This document shows positions 1 to 9,379 of a stretch of DNA of 64,000 bases, piece after piece. The stretch spans positions 138,501 through 202,500 of the forward strand of contig JAWKLZ010000003.1 in the NCBI GenBank assembly GCA_041392475.1, given 5' to 3'. A program made the position numbers and the translations under genes. A model generated the notes under the pieces. The model was given only the letters and a program-made list of their open reading frames with translations. It was not told where the DNA came from and did not search any database. How positions within the stretch are numbered: position 1 is the first letter of the stretch; each line of letters begins with the position of its first letter. This DNA comes from Chitinophagales bacterium. GTDB lineage: Bacteria > Bacteroidota > Bacteroidia > Chitinophagales > UBA2359.

Positions 1-187
1 CTATTACAGTATTGAACAATGTAAGTAAATGTAAGTAGTAAAAAATGTCTGTTGAAGTACAACATACTATGTACTTCAAAATGTCAAAATTAGAAATTAT
101 GTTTTAGATTCTTACGACCTTCAAAAAAAATATCCAATTATTCGCAAAAACTATTAAAAAGGTGTTCCTTAGCATCAAATAATTTTT

Positions 188-195
188 TACCTTTG
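188..195 (+). promoter_or_regulatory. Candidate -7 promoter box (TAnnTTTG)
   Basis: TACCTTTG matches the Bacteroidota -7 consensus TAnnTTTG and ends 37 nt before the ATG at 233. No convincing -33 TTG lies at the expected spacing, so the call rests on the -7 box and its position. Confidence 0.4.
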
Positions 196-232
196 TAGGG
201 TATAATTTTTTTTCACTTAAAGTGCTCTTATT

Positions 233-3200
233 ATGATAAAAAGATTTATTTGTTTATCACTTATTTTGGCGGCATTCCTATGTTTATTGCCGTCTTCAAC
301 AATTACCGCTGCGTGTACAAGCGCAACGGTAACGATTACCCCCGAGGGCCCCTTCTGTCCTGGGAGTGGTCCAATAACTATTACCGTCAGTGGCGCAGGT
401 AGCACTACTGGTGTATTTACTGGAGACGGTGTTGTAGATGCCAGTCCAACCGATCAAGTAGCTACCTTCGATCCCTATGTGGCGGGACCAGGTTCTCACA
501 CCATTAGTTTCATTGCCTTGGGTAGCCTTGGTGGTGGCTGTCAAATTGGTAACACCATCAATCAAACATTTGTCGTGAGTGACGGTACTGCTCCTAGCAT
601 TGACGGTGCGGATGGATGCAGTAGCCAAGATATTACTTTGGTCGCAGCAGGTGATGCAGGTGCGATGTATGCATGGAGTGATGCAAGCATGAGTACTACC
701 TCTTCTATTACCATTGCCCCAGCAGATGCAAATGAGGGTGATATCTACACCGTAACCGTAACAAGTGCATCTGGCTGTGTTGGAACCGCTACCGTAGCGA
801 TTTCCATTAACACTACACCAACCGCAACAGCAATGACAACAGCTGTATGTGTTGGTGGAGATGTTGCTTTGGCCACAACCGTAAGTGGTGGCACAGCTGG
901 TACTACATATGCATGGAGTAGTCCTGCAACAGGAACTACCTCAGTAGCAACTGTTGCTGCTGCTGATGCAGTAGATGGCGATGTGTACACTGTAACAGTT
1001 ACCAATGAGACAGGTTGTTCTTCAACCGATGAAGTAATAATTACAGTAAATGCTCTTCCAAGTATTCAAACAGTAAACATTACAGGTCCTATCTGTGATG
1101 GTGATGATCCTTCGAATACAGTTACTGTAGGCTTCTTCACAAGTGCTGATCCTGGTTCACCATACACATGGAGTGGTGGATTAGTAGCATCAAGTACAAC
1201 CTCTACAGCTGGTCCTGGCCCTTTTGGAGGGTCTGTCTCTGCAACTCCAAACCCATTGTTTGGTGCAGTAGATGGTGAAATTTACACCGTGACTGTTACA
1301 GACGTTGTAACAGGATGTATCAATACAGCAACCGTTGAAGCAACCATCAACCCAGTTCCAACTGCAAGTGCGTCAAGCGAAGAAGCTTGTAGCAGTGATG
1401 ATGTCACTTTAACTGCAATGGTAATGGGTGGCGATGAAACAACCTACACATGGAGTGGATCTATTGGTTCAACAGGAACTATGGCTACTGCAACTATACC
1501 TGCAGGAACTGCCAGTGATGGTGATGTATTTACTGTGACTGTTACCAACGCTACAGGATGTATTGGAACCGCTACCGTAGCTGTTACAATTAATACTTCT
1601 CCAACTGCAACTGCATTGACAACAGCAGCATGTGTTGGTGGAGATGTGGCATTGGCTACAACAGTAAGTGGTGGAACAGCTGGTTCTACTTATGCATGGA
1701 GTAGTCCTGCAACAGGTACGACTTCAGTAGCAACCGTAGCTTCTGCTGATGCAGTAGATGGTGATGTTTATACTGTAACTGTAACCAATGAAACAGGTTG
1801 TTCAACAACTTCAACTGTGGCAATCACAGTGAATGAATTGCCAACTATCACTGCCAATGTTACAGGCCCAATTTGCGATGGTGACGATAACAACACACTT
1901 GTGTTTGACTTTACAACAAACGCTGTTGATGGGTCTGCTTATACATGGGGTGAGGGATCAGTATCATCAGGTTCTGTTTCTGGCGGAACTGCTGCTGCTG
2001 GCAATCCAATTGCAGAAGCAGTAGATGCCAATGTATATACTGTCACTGTTACAGATGCCGTGACAGGATGTGTTAACACAGGAACAGTTGCTGCAACCAT
2101 CAATCCTCTTCCAACTGCAACGGCAACAACAGAGGAAGCATGTGCTGGTAATGATATTACTTTAACTGCAACAGTAGATGGTGGCGATGATGCAACCTAC
2201 ACATGGAGCAGCCCAGCAACAGGAACTACTTCTGAAGCTACAATTGCAGCTGCTGATGCCGTAGATGGCGATGTTTACACTGTAACTGTTACAAATGCTA
2301 CAACTTGTAGCACAACTGCAACAGTAGCCGTTACTATAAATGCTTCACCAATGCCTACTGCCACAGTAGAGCCAACTGCAACTTGTGAGGGTGGTCCTAC
2401 TGCAGCCTTAGCTGTGGTAACAGAAAATATCTTAACCGATACTTTCGTATGGTCAAATGGTCATAGCGGAGTAGGTTTAGATGGTTTCCTTACCAATGCT
2501 GATCAAGGCGCAGGTGTTTATACCGTAACCGCTACCAATGCTACAGGATGTTCTGCAACTGCTACAGTAGAAGTGATCATCAATCCATTACCAACAGCAA
2601 TCGCAATGAGTACTGCTGCATGTGTTGGTGAAGATGTTAGCTTGTCTGTAAGTGGAATGGACGTTAGCAATGCAACCTATGCATGGAGTAGCCCTGCAAC
2701 AGGTATGACTTCAGTAGCAACTGTAGCTTCTGCTGATGCAGTAGATGGCGACGTTTATACTGTAACCATTACCAACGACACAGGATGTAGTTCAACTGCA
2801 GAAGTAACCATTACTGTCAATTCATTACCAACTGCAACGGCTGCAACAACTGCTGTATGTGCTGGTGAAGATGTTAGCTTAGAAGCAACTGTAGATGGTG
2901 GTAGCAATCCAACGTATGCATGGAGCAGCCCTGCAACAGGAACTACATCAGTAGCAACTGTAGCTGGTGCCGATGCAGTAGATGGTGATGTTTACACTGT
3001 AACTGTAACGAATGATACAGGTTGTTCTACAACTGCTGAAGTAACAATCACTGTTAATCCACTTCCAAGTGCAACTGCTGTAACAACTGCTGTATGTGCT
3101 GGTGTTGACGCTACATTGACTGCAAATGTAGTCTCTGTAAGTGGTGGAAGTGCTGGTACTTCTTATGCATGGAGTAGTCCTGCAACAGGTACAACTTCAG

Positions 3201-5497
3201 TAGCAACCGTAGCTTCTGCTGATGCAGTAGATGGCGATGTTTATACTGTGACTGTAACGAATGATACAGGTTGTTCTACAACCGCAACTGTAGCATTGAC
3301 TATCTATCCATTACCAACTGCCGCAGCAATGACAACTGCTGTATGTGCTGGTGAAGATGTTTCTGTATCTGTTATGGCAACAGGTGGAACTACCTTTACC
3401 TATGTATGGAGTGATGATGCAGGAAGCACAGATTCTGCAATCACTGTAGCTTCTGCTGACGCAGTAGATGGCGATGTTTACACTGTAACTGTTACAAATG
3501 ATACAGGTTGTTCTTCAACAGGTACCGTAGCAATTACTGTAAATCCATTACCAAGTGCAACTGCAGCAAGTACTGCTGTATGTTCAGGTGAAGATGTTAC
3601 TTTAGAAGCAACAGTAGAAGGTGGTAGCAATGCAACTTATGCGTGGAGCAGCCCAGCAACAGGTACAACTTCAGTAGGAACCGTAGCTGCTGCTGATGCA
3701 GTAGATGGCGATGTTTACACTGTAACCGTAACGAATGATACAGGTTGTTCTACAACTGCAACCGTAGCAATCACATTGAACCCATCTCCAACTGCAACAG
3801 CAGCAACAGAAGCTGTATGTGATGGTGCTGACGTTACATTAACTGCAACAGTAGAAGGTGGTGTTGGTGAAACGTATGCATGGAGTAGCCCTGCAACAGG
3901 AACTACATCAGAAGCAACTGTAGCTGGTGCCGATGCCGTAGATGGCGATGTTTACACTGTAACTGTAACGAACGATACAGGTTGTACAACAACTGCAACC
4001 GTTGCATTGACACTTTACCCAACTCCAGCTCCAACCATCACAGGAACATTTGAGTTCTGCCGTGGTAGAGAAGCGTTCTTGGATGCAGGTGGATATCCAA
4101 CAATGCCTAACACATACCTTTGGTCTAACAGTGAAACGACACAAACAATTGCTACAACAGTAGTAGGTGTTTATACAGTGACTGTTACTACTGCTGATGG
4201 TTGTTCAGGAACTGCAACTGCTGAGGTAAGTGCAACTCCTTGTTTGGCTGCTGCTGGTGAATTGACACTTAATACAGATGCTATCTGTCCAGGTGAGCCT
4301 ATCATTGCTACAACTGTTGGTGAAAACCAAGATGAAACGTATAGCAACTACTTCTTCTTGTACTCAGAAGATAACTTAGGAAACACAACCTTCGTTGCGG
4401 AACAAGAAGCTAGCTCTTCTACAGGTACATTTGAAGATGTAGAACCTGGTGATTACCTAGTATGTGCTTACAACGAATGTACGGACTGTGATCCTAACCC
4501 ATCTCCAATTGGAGCAGGTTTGGATAATATCGGTGATACAGGAAGCATACAAGATGGATGTTACGACTATGTTTGTGCATCTATTACTGTTCCTGAGCCA
4601 TTTGAACCTCTTGCAGGTACAGGTCAAGCTTCAGAAGACAATGCTACTGGTCAAAATGTCTATATTGCTGAGGCTTGTGGAGGTATCATGCCTTACAGTA
4701 TTGATTTCACTTCTTCTGGTGGATTTGCAACTGTAAATACATATCCTTCTGCTACTCCTGGATGTATCAACTACCAAGTAGTTTATACCGATGAAGCTGA
4801 GTGGACATTGACTATCACGGATTCTAATGGTTGTTCTGATGCTGCTGTTGTATTTAGTAGTGATGGAAATCCAGAACCTCTACCACAAATTGTGAGTACT
4901 GAGGTGAATCCAGAAACTTGTCCTGCTGACTTTGACGGAGCAATTACCGTATTTGTATCAGGTGGTGATGATAGCTGTGGAACATACAGTTATGATGCTG
5001 CTTCTACAAATGGATTCTCTGAATCAGGTACATTCACAGCTCCAGATGTTGATGCAGACGGAACAAGCTCATTTATCTTGGCTGACTTAGCATCTGGTAC
5101 TTATGGAGTAACAGTTACAGATTGTGCTGGTACTACTACTGTTCAAGATATTTATGTAGGCCGAAGTGGAATAATCGGGCGTAGAGGCGGTTGCCGTCCT
5201 AAACCTGGTAAAGCTGATTTGGATGCTCAATTGTTAGAAACGGTGAAAGTTTATCCTAATCCGTTTACAAATGAGACAACTATTGAGTTCAGTGTACTTG
5301 AGGGTACTTATGTTGAAGCGACTATCTACACATTAGACAGCCGTGAAGTAGCAAAAGTATATGACGGTCAAGCTGAAGGTGGCGTTGTTTACAAATTGCC
5401 ATTCAATAGTGAAAGCCTTCCATCTGGTGTTTATTTACTTCAATTAACAACCGATTTGGGCGCAGTATATCACGAAAGATTATACATCACTAAGTAA
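233..5497 (+). CDS. Giant repeat-rich T9SS-exported surface protein
   Basis: A 1754-residue secreted protein. Residues 1-26 are a signal peptide. Residues about 190-1265 are some 13-15 tandem modules of about 80 residues, each ending in a strand like DGDVYTVTVTN followed by TGC and spaced by YAWSSPATGTTS; these are Ig/PKD-like or SprB-repeat-like beta domains. Two looser SprB-like repeats follow (about 1480-1640), then a basic Cys-containing linker (GRRGGCRPKPGK). Residues about 1670-1754 are a T9SS type A sorting tail (KVYPNPFTNETTIEF). No catalytic domain is visible, so an adhesin or surface-layer role is inferred. Modules are nearly identical in DNA, which suggests recent expansion. It stands alone, with a strong terminator after it. 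Confidence 0.85.
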   Translation: MIKRFICLSLILAAFLCLLPSSTITAACTSATVTITPEGPFCPGSGPITITVSGAGSTTGVFTGDGVVDASPTDQVATFDPYVAGPGSHTISFIALGSLGGGCQIGNTINQTFVVSDGTAPSIDGADGCSSQDITLVAAGDAGAMYAWSDASMSTTSSITIAPADANEGDIYTVTVTSASGCVGTATVAISINTTPTATAMTTAVCVGGDVALATTVSGGTAGTTYAWSSPATGTTSVATVAAADAVDGDVYTVTVTNETGCSSTDEVIITVNALPSIQTVNITGPICDGDDPSNTVTVGFFTSADPGSPYTWSGGLVASSTTSTAGPGPFGGSVSATPNPLFGAVDGEIYTVTVTDVVTGCINTATVEATINPVPTASASSEEACSSDDVTLTAMVMGGDETTYTWSGSIGSTGTMATATIPAGTASDGDVFTVTVTNATGCIGTATVAVTINTSPTATALTTAACVGGDVALATTVSGGTAGSTYAWSSPATGTTSVATVASADAVDGDVYTVTVTNETGCSTTSTVAITVNELPTITANVTGPICDGDDNNTLVFDFTTNAVDGSAYTWGEGSVSSGSVSGGTAAAGNPIAEAVDANVYTVTVTDAVTGCVNTGTVAATINPLPTATATTEEACAGNDITLTATVDGGDDATYTWSSPATGTTSEATIAAADAVDGDVYTVTVTNATTCSTTATVAVTINASPMPTATVEPTATCEGGPTAALAVVTENILTDTFVWSNGHSGVGLDGFLTNADQGAGVYTVTATNATGCSATATVEVIINPLPTAIAMSTAACVGEDVSLSVSGMDVSNATYAWSSPATGMTSVATVASADAVDGDVYTVTITNDTGCSSTAEVTITVNSLPTATAATTAVCAGEDVSLEATVDGGSNPTYAWSSPATGTTSVATVAGADAVDGDVYTVTVTNDTGCSTTAEVTITVNPLPSATAVTTAVCAGVDATLTANVVSVSGGSAGTSYAWSSPATGTTSVATVASADAVDGDVYTVTVTNDTGCSTTATVALTIYPLPTAAAMTTAVCAGEDVSVSVMATGGTTFTYVWSDDAGSTDSAITVASADAVDGDVYTVTVTNDTGCSSTGTVAITVNPLPSATAASTAVCSGEDVTLEATVEGGSNATYAWSSPATGTTSVGTVAAADAVDGDVYTVTVTNDTGCSTTATVAITLNPSPTATAATEAVCDGADVTLTATVEGGVGETYAWSSPATGTTSEATVAGADAVDGDVYTVTVTNDTGCTTTATVALTLYPTPAPTITGTFEFCRGREAFLDAGGYPTMPNTYLWSNSETTQTIATTVVGVYTVTVTTADGCSGTATAEVSATPCLAAAGELTLNTDAICPGEPIIATTVGENQDETYSNYFFLYSEDNLGNTTFVAEQEASSSTGTFEDVEPGDYLVCAYNECTDCDPNPSPIGAGLDNIGDTGSIQDGCYDYVCASITVPEPFEPLAGTGQASEDNATGQNVYIAEACGGIMPYSIDFTSSGGFATVNTYPSATPGCINYQVVYTDEAEWTLTITDSNGCSDAAVVFSSDGNPEPLPQIVSTEVNPETCPADFDGAITVFVSGGDDSCGTYSYDAASTNGFSESGTFTAPDVDADGTSSFILADLASGTYGVTVTDCAGTTTVQDIYVGRSGIIGRRGGCRPKPGKADLDAQLLETVKVYPNPFTNETTIEFSVLEGTYVEATIYTLDSREVAKVYDGQAEGGVVYKLPFNSESLPSGVYLLQLTTDLGAVYHERLYITK
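830..4020 (+). repeat. Tandem coding repeats, about 230-250 bp per unit
   Basis: Near-identical direct repeats within the surface-protein gene. The string coding for DAVDGDVYTVTVTN recurs about ten times, with only synonymous or single changes between the copies at about 960, 1745, 2260, 2735, 2970, 3220, 3460, 3700 and 3935. Such arrays can gain or lose units by recombination and are easily collapsed in short-read assemblies. Confidence 0.85.
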
Positions 5498-5527
5498 TAG
5501 TGGTATATATCTGGATAAAATAATAAG

Positions 5528-5563
5528 AATCCCCAGTGGCTTAGGCTGCTGGGGATTTTTTAT
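5528..5563 (+). terminator. Rho-independent terminator after the surface-protein gene
   Basis: A 9-bp stem AATCCCCAG/CTGGGGATT (5528-5536 with 5549-5557) is followed by a T run, 30 nt after the stop codon. The remaining 5564-5854 is AT-rich and holds no gene or repeat I can support. Confidence 0.85.
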
Positions 5564-5854
5564 TTTGTAGAAATCAAAATAGGTTTATCGAAAATTTTAG
5601 TAGAATGAGACTATTGACGCTTAATTTTGAAGATATAGAATGTTTGAAAATTAGTATGCTTTCAAAAGTAACTTCAATAATATTTGACGGTTTCGCTAAA
5701 AATATCTGTGAGTCTCAAAATGAAGTGTAATGTCCGTTGAATAGCATTTTTTTTTGTGCTATGATTGCATCTTTGTTCAAATAAGTATATTGGTGTTTTA
5801 CACGTAGCTAATTTTAAACCTAGCTGATTTTTTTACGCTTTTAAATCCATCACA

Positions 5855-8806
5855 ATGAAGCATTTTAACAATTTATTTTTCCTACTGATTTTTTGTTTTT
5901 TGGCAAGCAGCATTATTTATGCCAATGAACATTCAAATGAGTATTCTGTATTTCATAGAACTGTGAATATTGAAGAAGTAGGGCAGCAACAATCGCTTAG
6001 AAATCAGTCTGCTTGGAAACAATTCCAAAAGAGAAATGGACACTGGTATGTTTCTTTCAATACCATCAATCAATTGCCATTGAGAGCCGCAGGAACGCCG
6101 ATTGAAGTGGATATAGAAGGAACACTTGAAGACAAAGCCAGATTTTTTATGGCTACTGAATTGAAGGGTTTTGATATTCCATTGCAAAATTTGAAGTTTG
6201 AACAAACGAATGAAACGGATAAGTATTACTATGTCAAATTCGTTCAGCAATACCAAAATATCGACTTTTGGAATGCTTCGGTGCAAGTGGTGATGACAAA
6301 GCAATTTGAAGTAGTGAGTTTTACGATGGATGTTTACAATCATGAAGAAATAGAGGTTTATCCGTTAATTGCCCAAGATTTGATTGGCAATTTTATGTCA
6401 ACTTCTGTAAAGGGAACTATTGATAATGTAACTATTGAAGGATTGAAGATTTTGCCCATTCCTGCTGCAAATGGATATGCGTATCGGTTGGTTTATGAAG
6501 GTATGGTTAGTTTGATAGATGAAGATAGTTCTCCTGAGCGTCTTTATACATTGGTGGATGCGAATAATGGTACGGTTTATTATCGTCAAAATCAAATTCA
6601 TAGGTATGAGCCTCCTGTTCAGGGAGAATGGACGATTATGGGAAATGCTACAACAAATGCGAACAATCCTGCTGAGTTGGGATTCTTACCGAATATGCGT
6701 GTAGTGGTAAATGGGGAAGAGTATAAAACGGATAAAGATGGAAGGTTGGGAGTAGAGTTAGATGAACCTACTACTGCTACTGTGTATATTCAGGGAGATT
6801 ATTGTACGGTTTATGAGGGACCGAATCGAAACAGTGCGAATATTCCACGTTATGAAGTCGGTATCTCTAATGATGTTCAGCAGGTTTTATTGCCAGATGA
6901 TGCGGACTTAGTGGCGGTATCTGCCTACAAATCGGTTAATACAGTGCATGATTGGATGAAATTTTGGTTGCCAGCGGGTATGACGAGTTTGGATTATAGT
7001 ATGCCTGCACACATAGATTTGACCGATGGAACATGCAATGCGTTTGCTGACGGATATAGTATCAATTTTTTTAGACAGGGAGGCGGCTGTTGGACATTGG
7101 CATTGATGGCAGATGTGATTTACCATGAATATGGACACAATATCAATTCGGCATTTTATGACTTTTTGGGTTCTAACTTCTTCAATGGTGCATTGGGTGA
7201 AGGATATGCAGATGTTTGGGGATTGTCAATTACCAATGAGCCGATTCTTTCAAGAGGATATTTAATGGGGTCGGGTAATTCTTTTATTCGTAGGTATGAT
7301 ATTGATCCGAAAGTGTATCCTGAAGATTTAACGGGTGAGGTACACGATGATGGTGAAATCATTGCAGGTGCTTGGTGGGATTTGGGACAAAGGATTGGCA
7401 TGAACGAAATGTTTGAAATTTTTATCAATTCACATTATGGAACTCCAATGAGGGGGGATGGGCAGGAAGGTTTGCTGTACAGTGATGTGTTGTTTCAGGC
7501 ACTAATTGCAGACGATGACAATGGAAATTTGGCGGATGGCACGCCTAATAGCGAGGCGATTATAGAAGCATTTGCTTTGCATGGTATCAAATTGCAGTTG
7601 GCAGCGGAGGTAGAGCATGAGAACATTCCTTTAGCGGCTGCTGAAAATGTGGTTCAGATAGATTTTACGGTCAATGTTGATTTTAATTATGAACCTTTTG
7701 TGAAAGGGACAGTGGTGAAGCATAAAGAGCGTGGAGATAGTCACTATACTGTAGCTGATGCTTACAACTTCAATAATGATAACAATTATACTACTTGGAT
7801 TGTACCAAAGTCTAAGGGAACGATTATTGATTATTATATTGAAGTACAAAGTAATATAGATGCAGTTCCTGCGGTTAATCCAATTGGGGTGACGAATTTG
7901 GAGTTTCCAAATTTGACTTATCAAATATTGGTAGGTTATGAAGAAAAAATAAGAGATGATTTTTCGGAGTTGGAACATGGCTGGACAATTGGTGAAGCTG
8001 ATGATGATGCAAGCACAGGAATTTGGGAAATTGGTACACCGAATCCAACCTTCAATGATGCAGGAAGAGAGGTGCAAATGGCGAATGATAACTCACCTAC
8101 TAATGACAATCGTTGTGCTTTTACGGGCAATGCGAATGGCGGTAATGGAGTGGGAGGCAATGACATTGATGATGGAAAAACCACCTTATTGTCACCTGTT
8201 TACAATGTAAAAGGCTATACTGCTACTGCAGTATCTTACTATCGTTGGTACAGCAATGATCAAGGGGCAAATCCTGGCAATGATTTTTGGGAAGTCTATG
8301 TTTCTGTTGATGGAGGTAGTTGGCAGCAAATTGAAGAGGCAAATATTGCAGATGCTAGCTGGCGATTTTCTTCCATTCGATTGAAGGATTATGGGAATGT
8401 TCAGAATACGGTACAACTCCGTTTTGTCGCATCCGATCCCTTGATTTTAAATGCTGGATTACAATTTGATGGAGGGAGTATTGTTGAAGCGGGTGTAGAT
8501 GATATTGTGGTGTATGATCTTGCAGATGAAGAAGTGGGAATTAATGATATCAAATTGGTAGATAATTTGGTGAAAATATATCCAAATCCAGCTACTGAGG
8601 TGCTGAACATTGTGAATACATATCTTGGAGAAGGAGAGGCAAGCATTGTTTTGTTTGATCTTGCAGGAAAGCAAGTATTTGAAACTAAAGGAGTACAACT
8701 GAAAAACTATCAACTGAATACATCTGATTTACAGCAAGGCGTTTACCTTATTAGGATTACCTTCAATAATGAAATGCAGCAAGAAAAAGTGGTTATTTAC
8801 CATTAA
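5855..8806 (+). CDS. M36 (fungalysin-like) zinc metalloprotease with T9SS tail
   Basis: A 983-residue secreted protease. Residues 1-23 are a signal peptide. Residues about 30-240 look like an FTP/PepSY propeptide. The zinc site is HEYGH at 424-428, with the third ligand E449 in GEGYADVWG, as in fungalysins. Downstream beta domains include a CUB/MAM-like region (about 700-890, rich in WxIGxPxPTF-type motifs). The last about 80 residues (VKIYPNPATEVLNIVN) are a T9SS sorting tail. It probably degrades extracellular protein. The family is usually activated by propeptide removal. It is transcribed alone and followed by a perfect 15-bp terminator stem. Confidence 0.9.
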   Translation: MKHFNNLFFLLIFCFLASSIIYANEHSNEYSVFHRTVNIEEVGQQQSLRNQSAWKQFQKRNGHWYVSFNTINQLPLRAAGTPIEVDIEGTLEDKARFFMATELKGFDIPLQNLKFEQTNETDKYYYVKFVQQYQNIDFWNASVQVVMTKQFEVVSFTMDVYNHEEIEVYPLIAQDLIGNFMSTSVKGTIDNVTIEGLKILPIPAANGYAYRLVYEGMVSLIDEDSSPERLYTLVDANNGTVYYRQNQIHRYEPPVQGEWTIMGNATTNANNPAELGFLPNMRVVVNGEEYKTDKDGRLGVELDEPTTATVYIQGDYCTVYEGPNRNSANIPRYEVGISNDVQQVLLPDDADLVAVSAYKSVNTVHDWMKFWLPAGMTSLDYSMPAHIDLTDGTCNAFADGYSINFFRQGGGCWTLALMADVIYHEYGHNINSAFYDFLGSNFFNGALGEGYADVWGLSITNEPILSRGYLMGSGNSFIRRYDIDPKVYPEDLTGEVHDDGEIIAGAWWDLGQRIGMNEMFEIFINSHYGTPMRGDGQEGLLYSDVLFQALIADDDNGNLADGTPNSEAIIEAFALHGIKLQLAAEVEHENIPLAAAENVVQIDFTVNVDFNYEPFVKGTVVKHKERGDSHYTVADAYNFNNDNNYTTWIVPKSKGTIIDYYIEVQSNIDAVPAVNPIGVTNLEFPNLTYQILVGYEEKIRDDFSELEHGWTIGEADDDASTGIWEIGTPNPTFNDAGREVQMANDNSPTNDNRCAFTGNANGGNGVGGNDIDDGKTTLLSPVYNVKGYTATAVSYYRWYSNDQGANPGNDFWEVYVSVDGGSWQQIEEANIADASWRFSSIRLKDYGNVQNTVQLRFVASDPLILNAGLQFDGGSIVEAGVDDIVVYDLADEEVGINDIKLVDNLVKIYPNPATEVLNIVNTYLGEGEASIVLFDLAGKQVFETKGVQLKNYQLNTSDLQQGVYLIRITFNNEMQQEKVVIYH

Positions 8807-8863
8807 CTGGTAAGACTAACTTCAAATGTTTCTTAGAAAATGTATTTTATTGGTGTAGTCATG

Positions 8864-8900
8864 AAAGCCCTTCCAAATAATAAATTTGGAAGGGCTTTTT
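8864..8900 (+). terminator. Strong terminator after the M36 protease
   Basis: A perfect 15-bp inverted repeat (8864-8878 with 8884-8898), 5-nt loop, T tract. A partial second copy of the same sequence lies at 9110-9135. Confidence 0.9.
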
Positions 8901-9093
8901 GGTAAAAAAAACCAAAGTATCTGATGGTTATTCATGAGATTCAATTTACTTGTCTTCAATGGGGGATCTGAATTTGCATTTTTGAGACTACGAGAATCTA
9001 TTCGTTTGAAAATTAGATGGCTATTTTGCTGATAATTATTTTGTTGTGAAATCAGACTACCATAGACTTTACATCCTACACGGAATTTGTCAA

Positions 9094-9140
9094 ATATTAG
9101 TGTAATCGTGCAAGCCCTTCCAAATAATAAATTTGGAGGC
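9094..9140 (+). repeat. Degenerate second copy of the 8864 terminator
   Basis: The 5' arm, the loop and the start of the 3' arm match 8864-8890 exactly. The 3' arm then lacks three bases and the T tract is lost. Similarity extends about 20 bp upstream (TATTrGTGTArTC). It looks like a decayed duplication of the 3' end of the protease locus. Confidence 0.6.
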
Positions 9141-9144
9141 TTAT

Positions 9145-9315
9145 GTGTGGAGATATAAAAAAATATTGATGATAACCTTTTGCAGTGAAACTAAAAAAAC
9201 CGATGAAAATGCTTATGTTTAAAGCTCAAACCAAATTAAAGCTGAGCCTAAAGGTAAATTTTTGAATATCTGAATGCTAAGTCAATAGGCTTGAAGGATG
9301 TATATAAAGTATGAT
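9145..9315 (+). pseudogene. Possible decayed small lipoprotein gene
   Basis: From GTG 9145 or ATG 9169 one frame reads a lipobox-like start (KKILMITFCSETKKTDENAYV), stops at 9220, continues open as SSNQIKAEPKGKFLNI and stops again. A different frame then reads FEYLNAKSIGLKDVYKV to a stop near 9313. Two interruptions in 170 bp fit a decayed gene, but chance is possible at this length. The parent gene is not recognised. Apart from this and the repeat copy, 8901-9379 holds nothing I can support. Confidence 0.25.
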
Positions 9316-9379
9316 GATTCTTTATGTTATTTGACACATAATTATTAATTAATCTATAAAATTAAGAAAATAAATCAAT

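Noticed and set aside
745..1005. Long antisense frames within the surface-protein and other large genes (also at 296-628, 3908-4144 and 7631-8077)
   Set aside because: They follow from codon bias and repeats of the true genes, lack start signals and family features, and overlap well supported genes.
830..4020. Regular direct repeats as a possible CRISPR array
   Set aside because: Units are long, in frame and code for a repetitive beta domain; there are no spacers and no cas genes.
5768..5775. CATCTTTG as promoter of the M36 gene
   Set aside because: One mismatch to TAnnTTTG and no -33 element at the right spacing.
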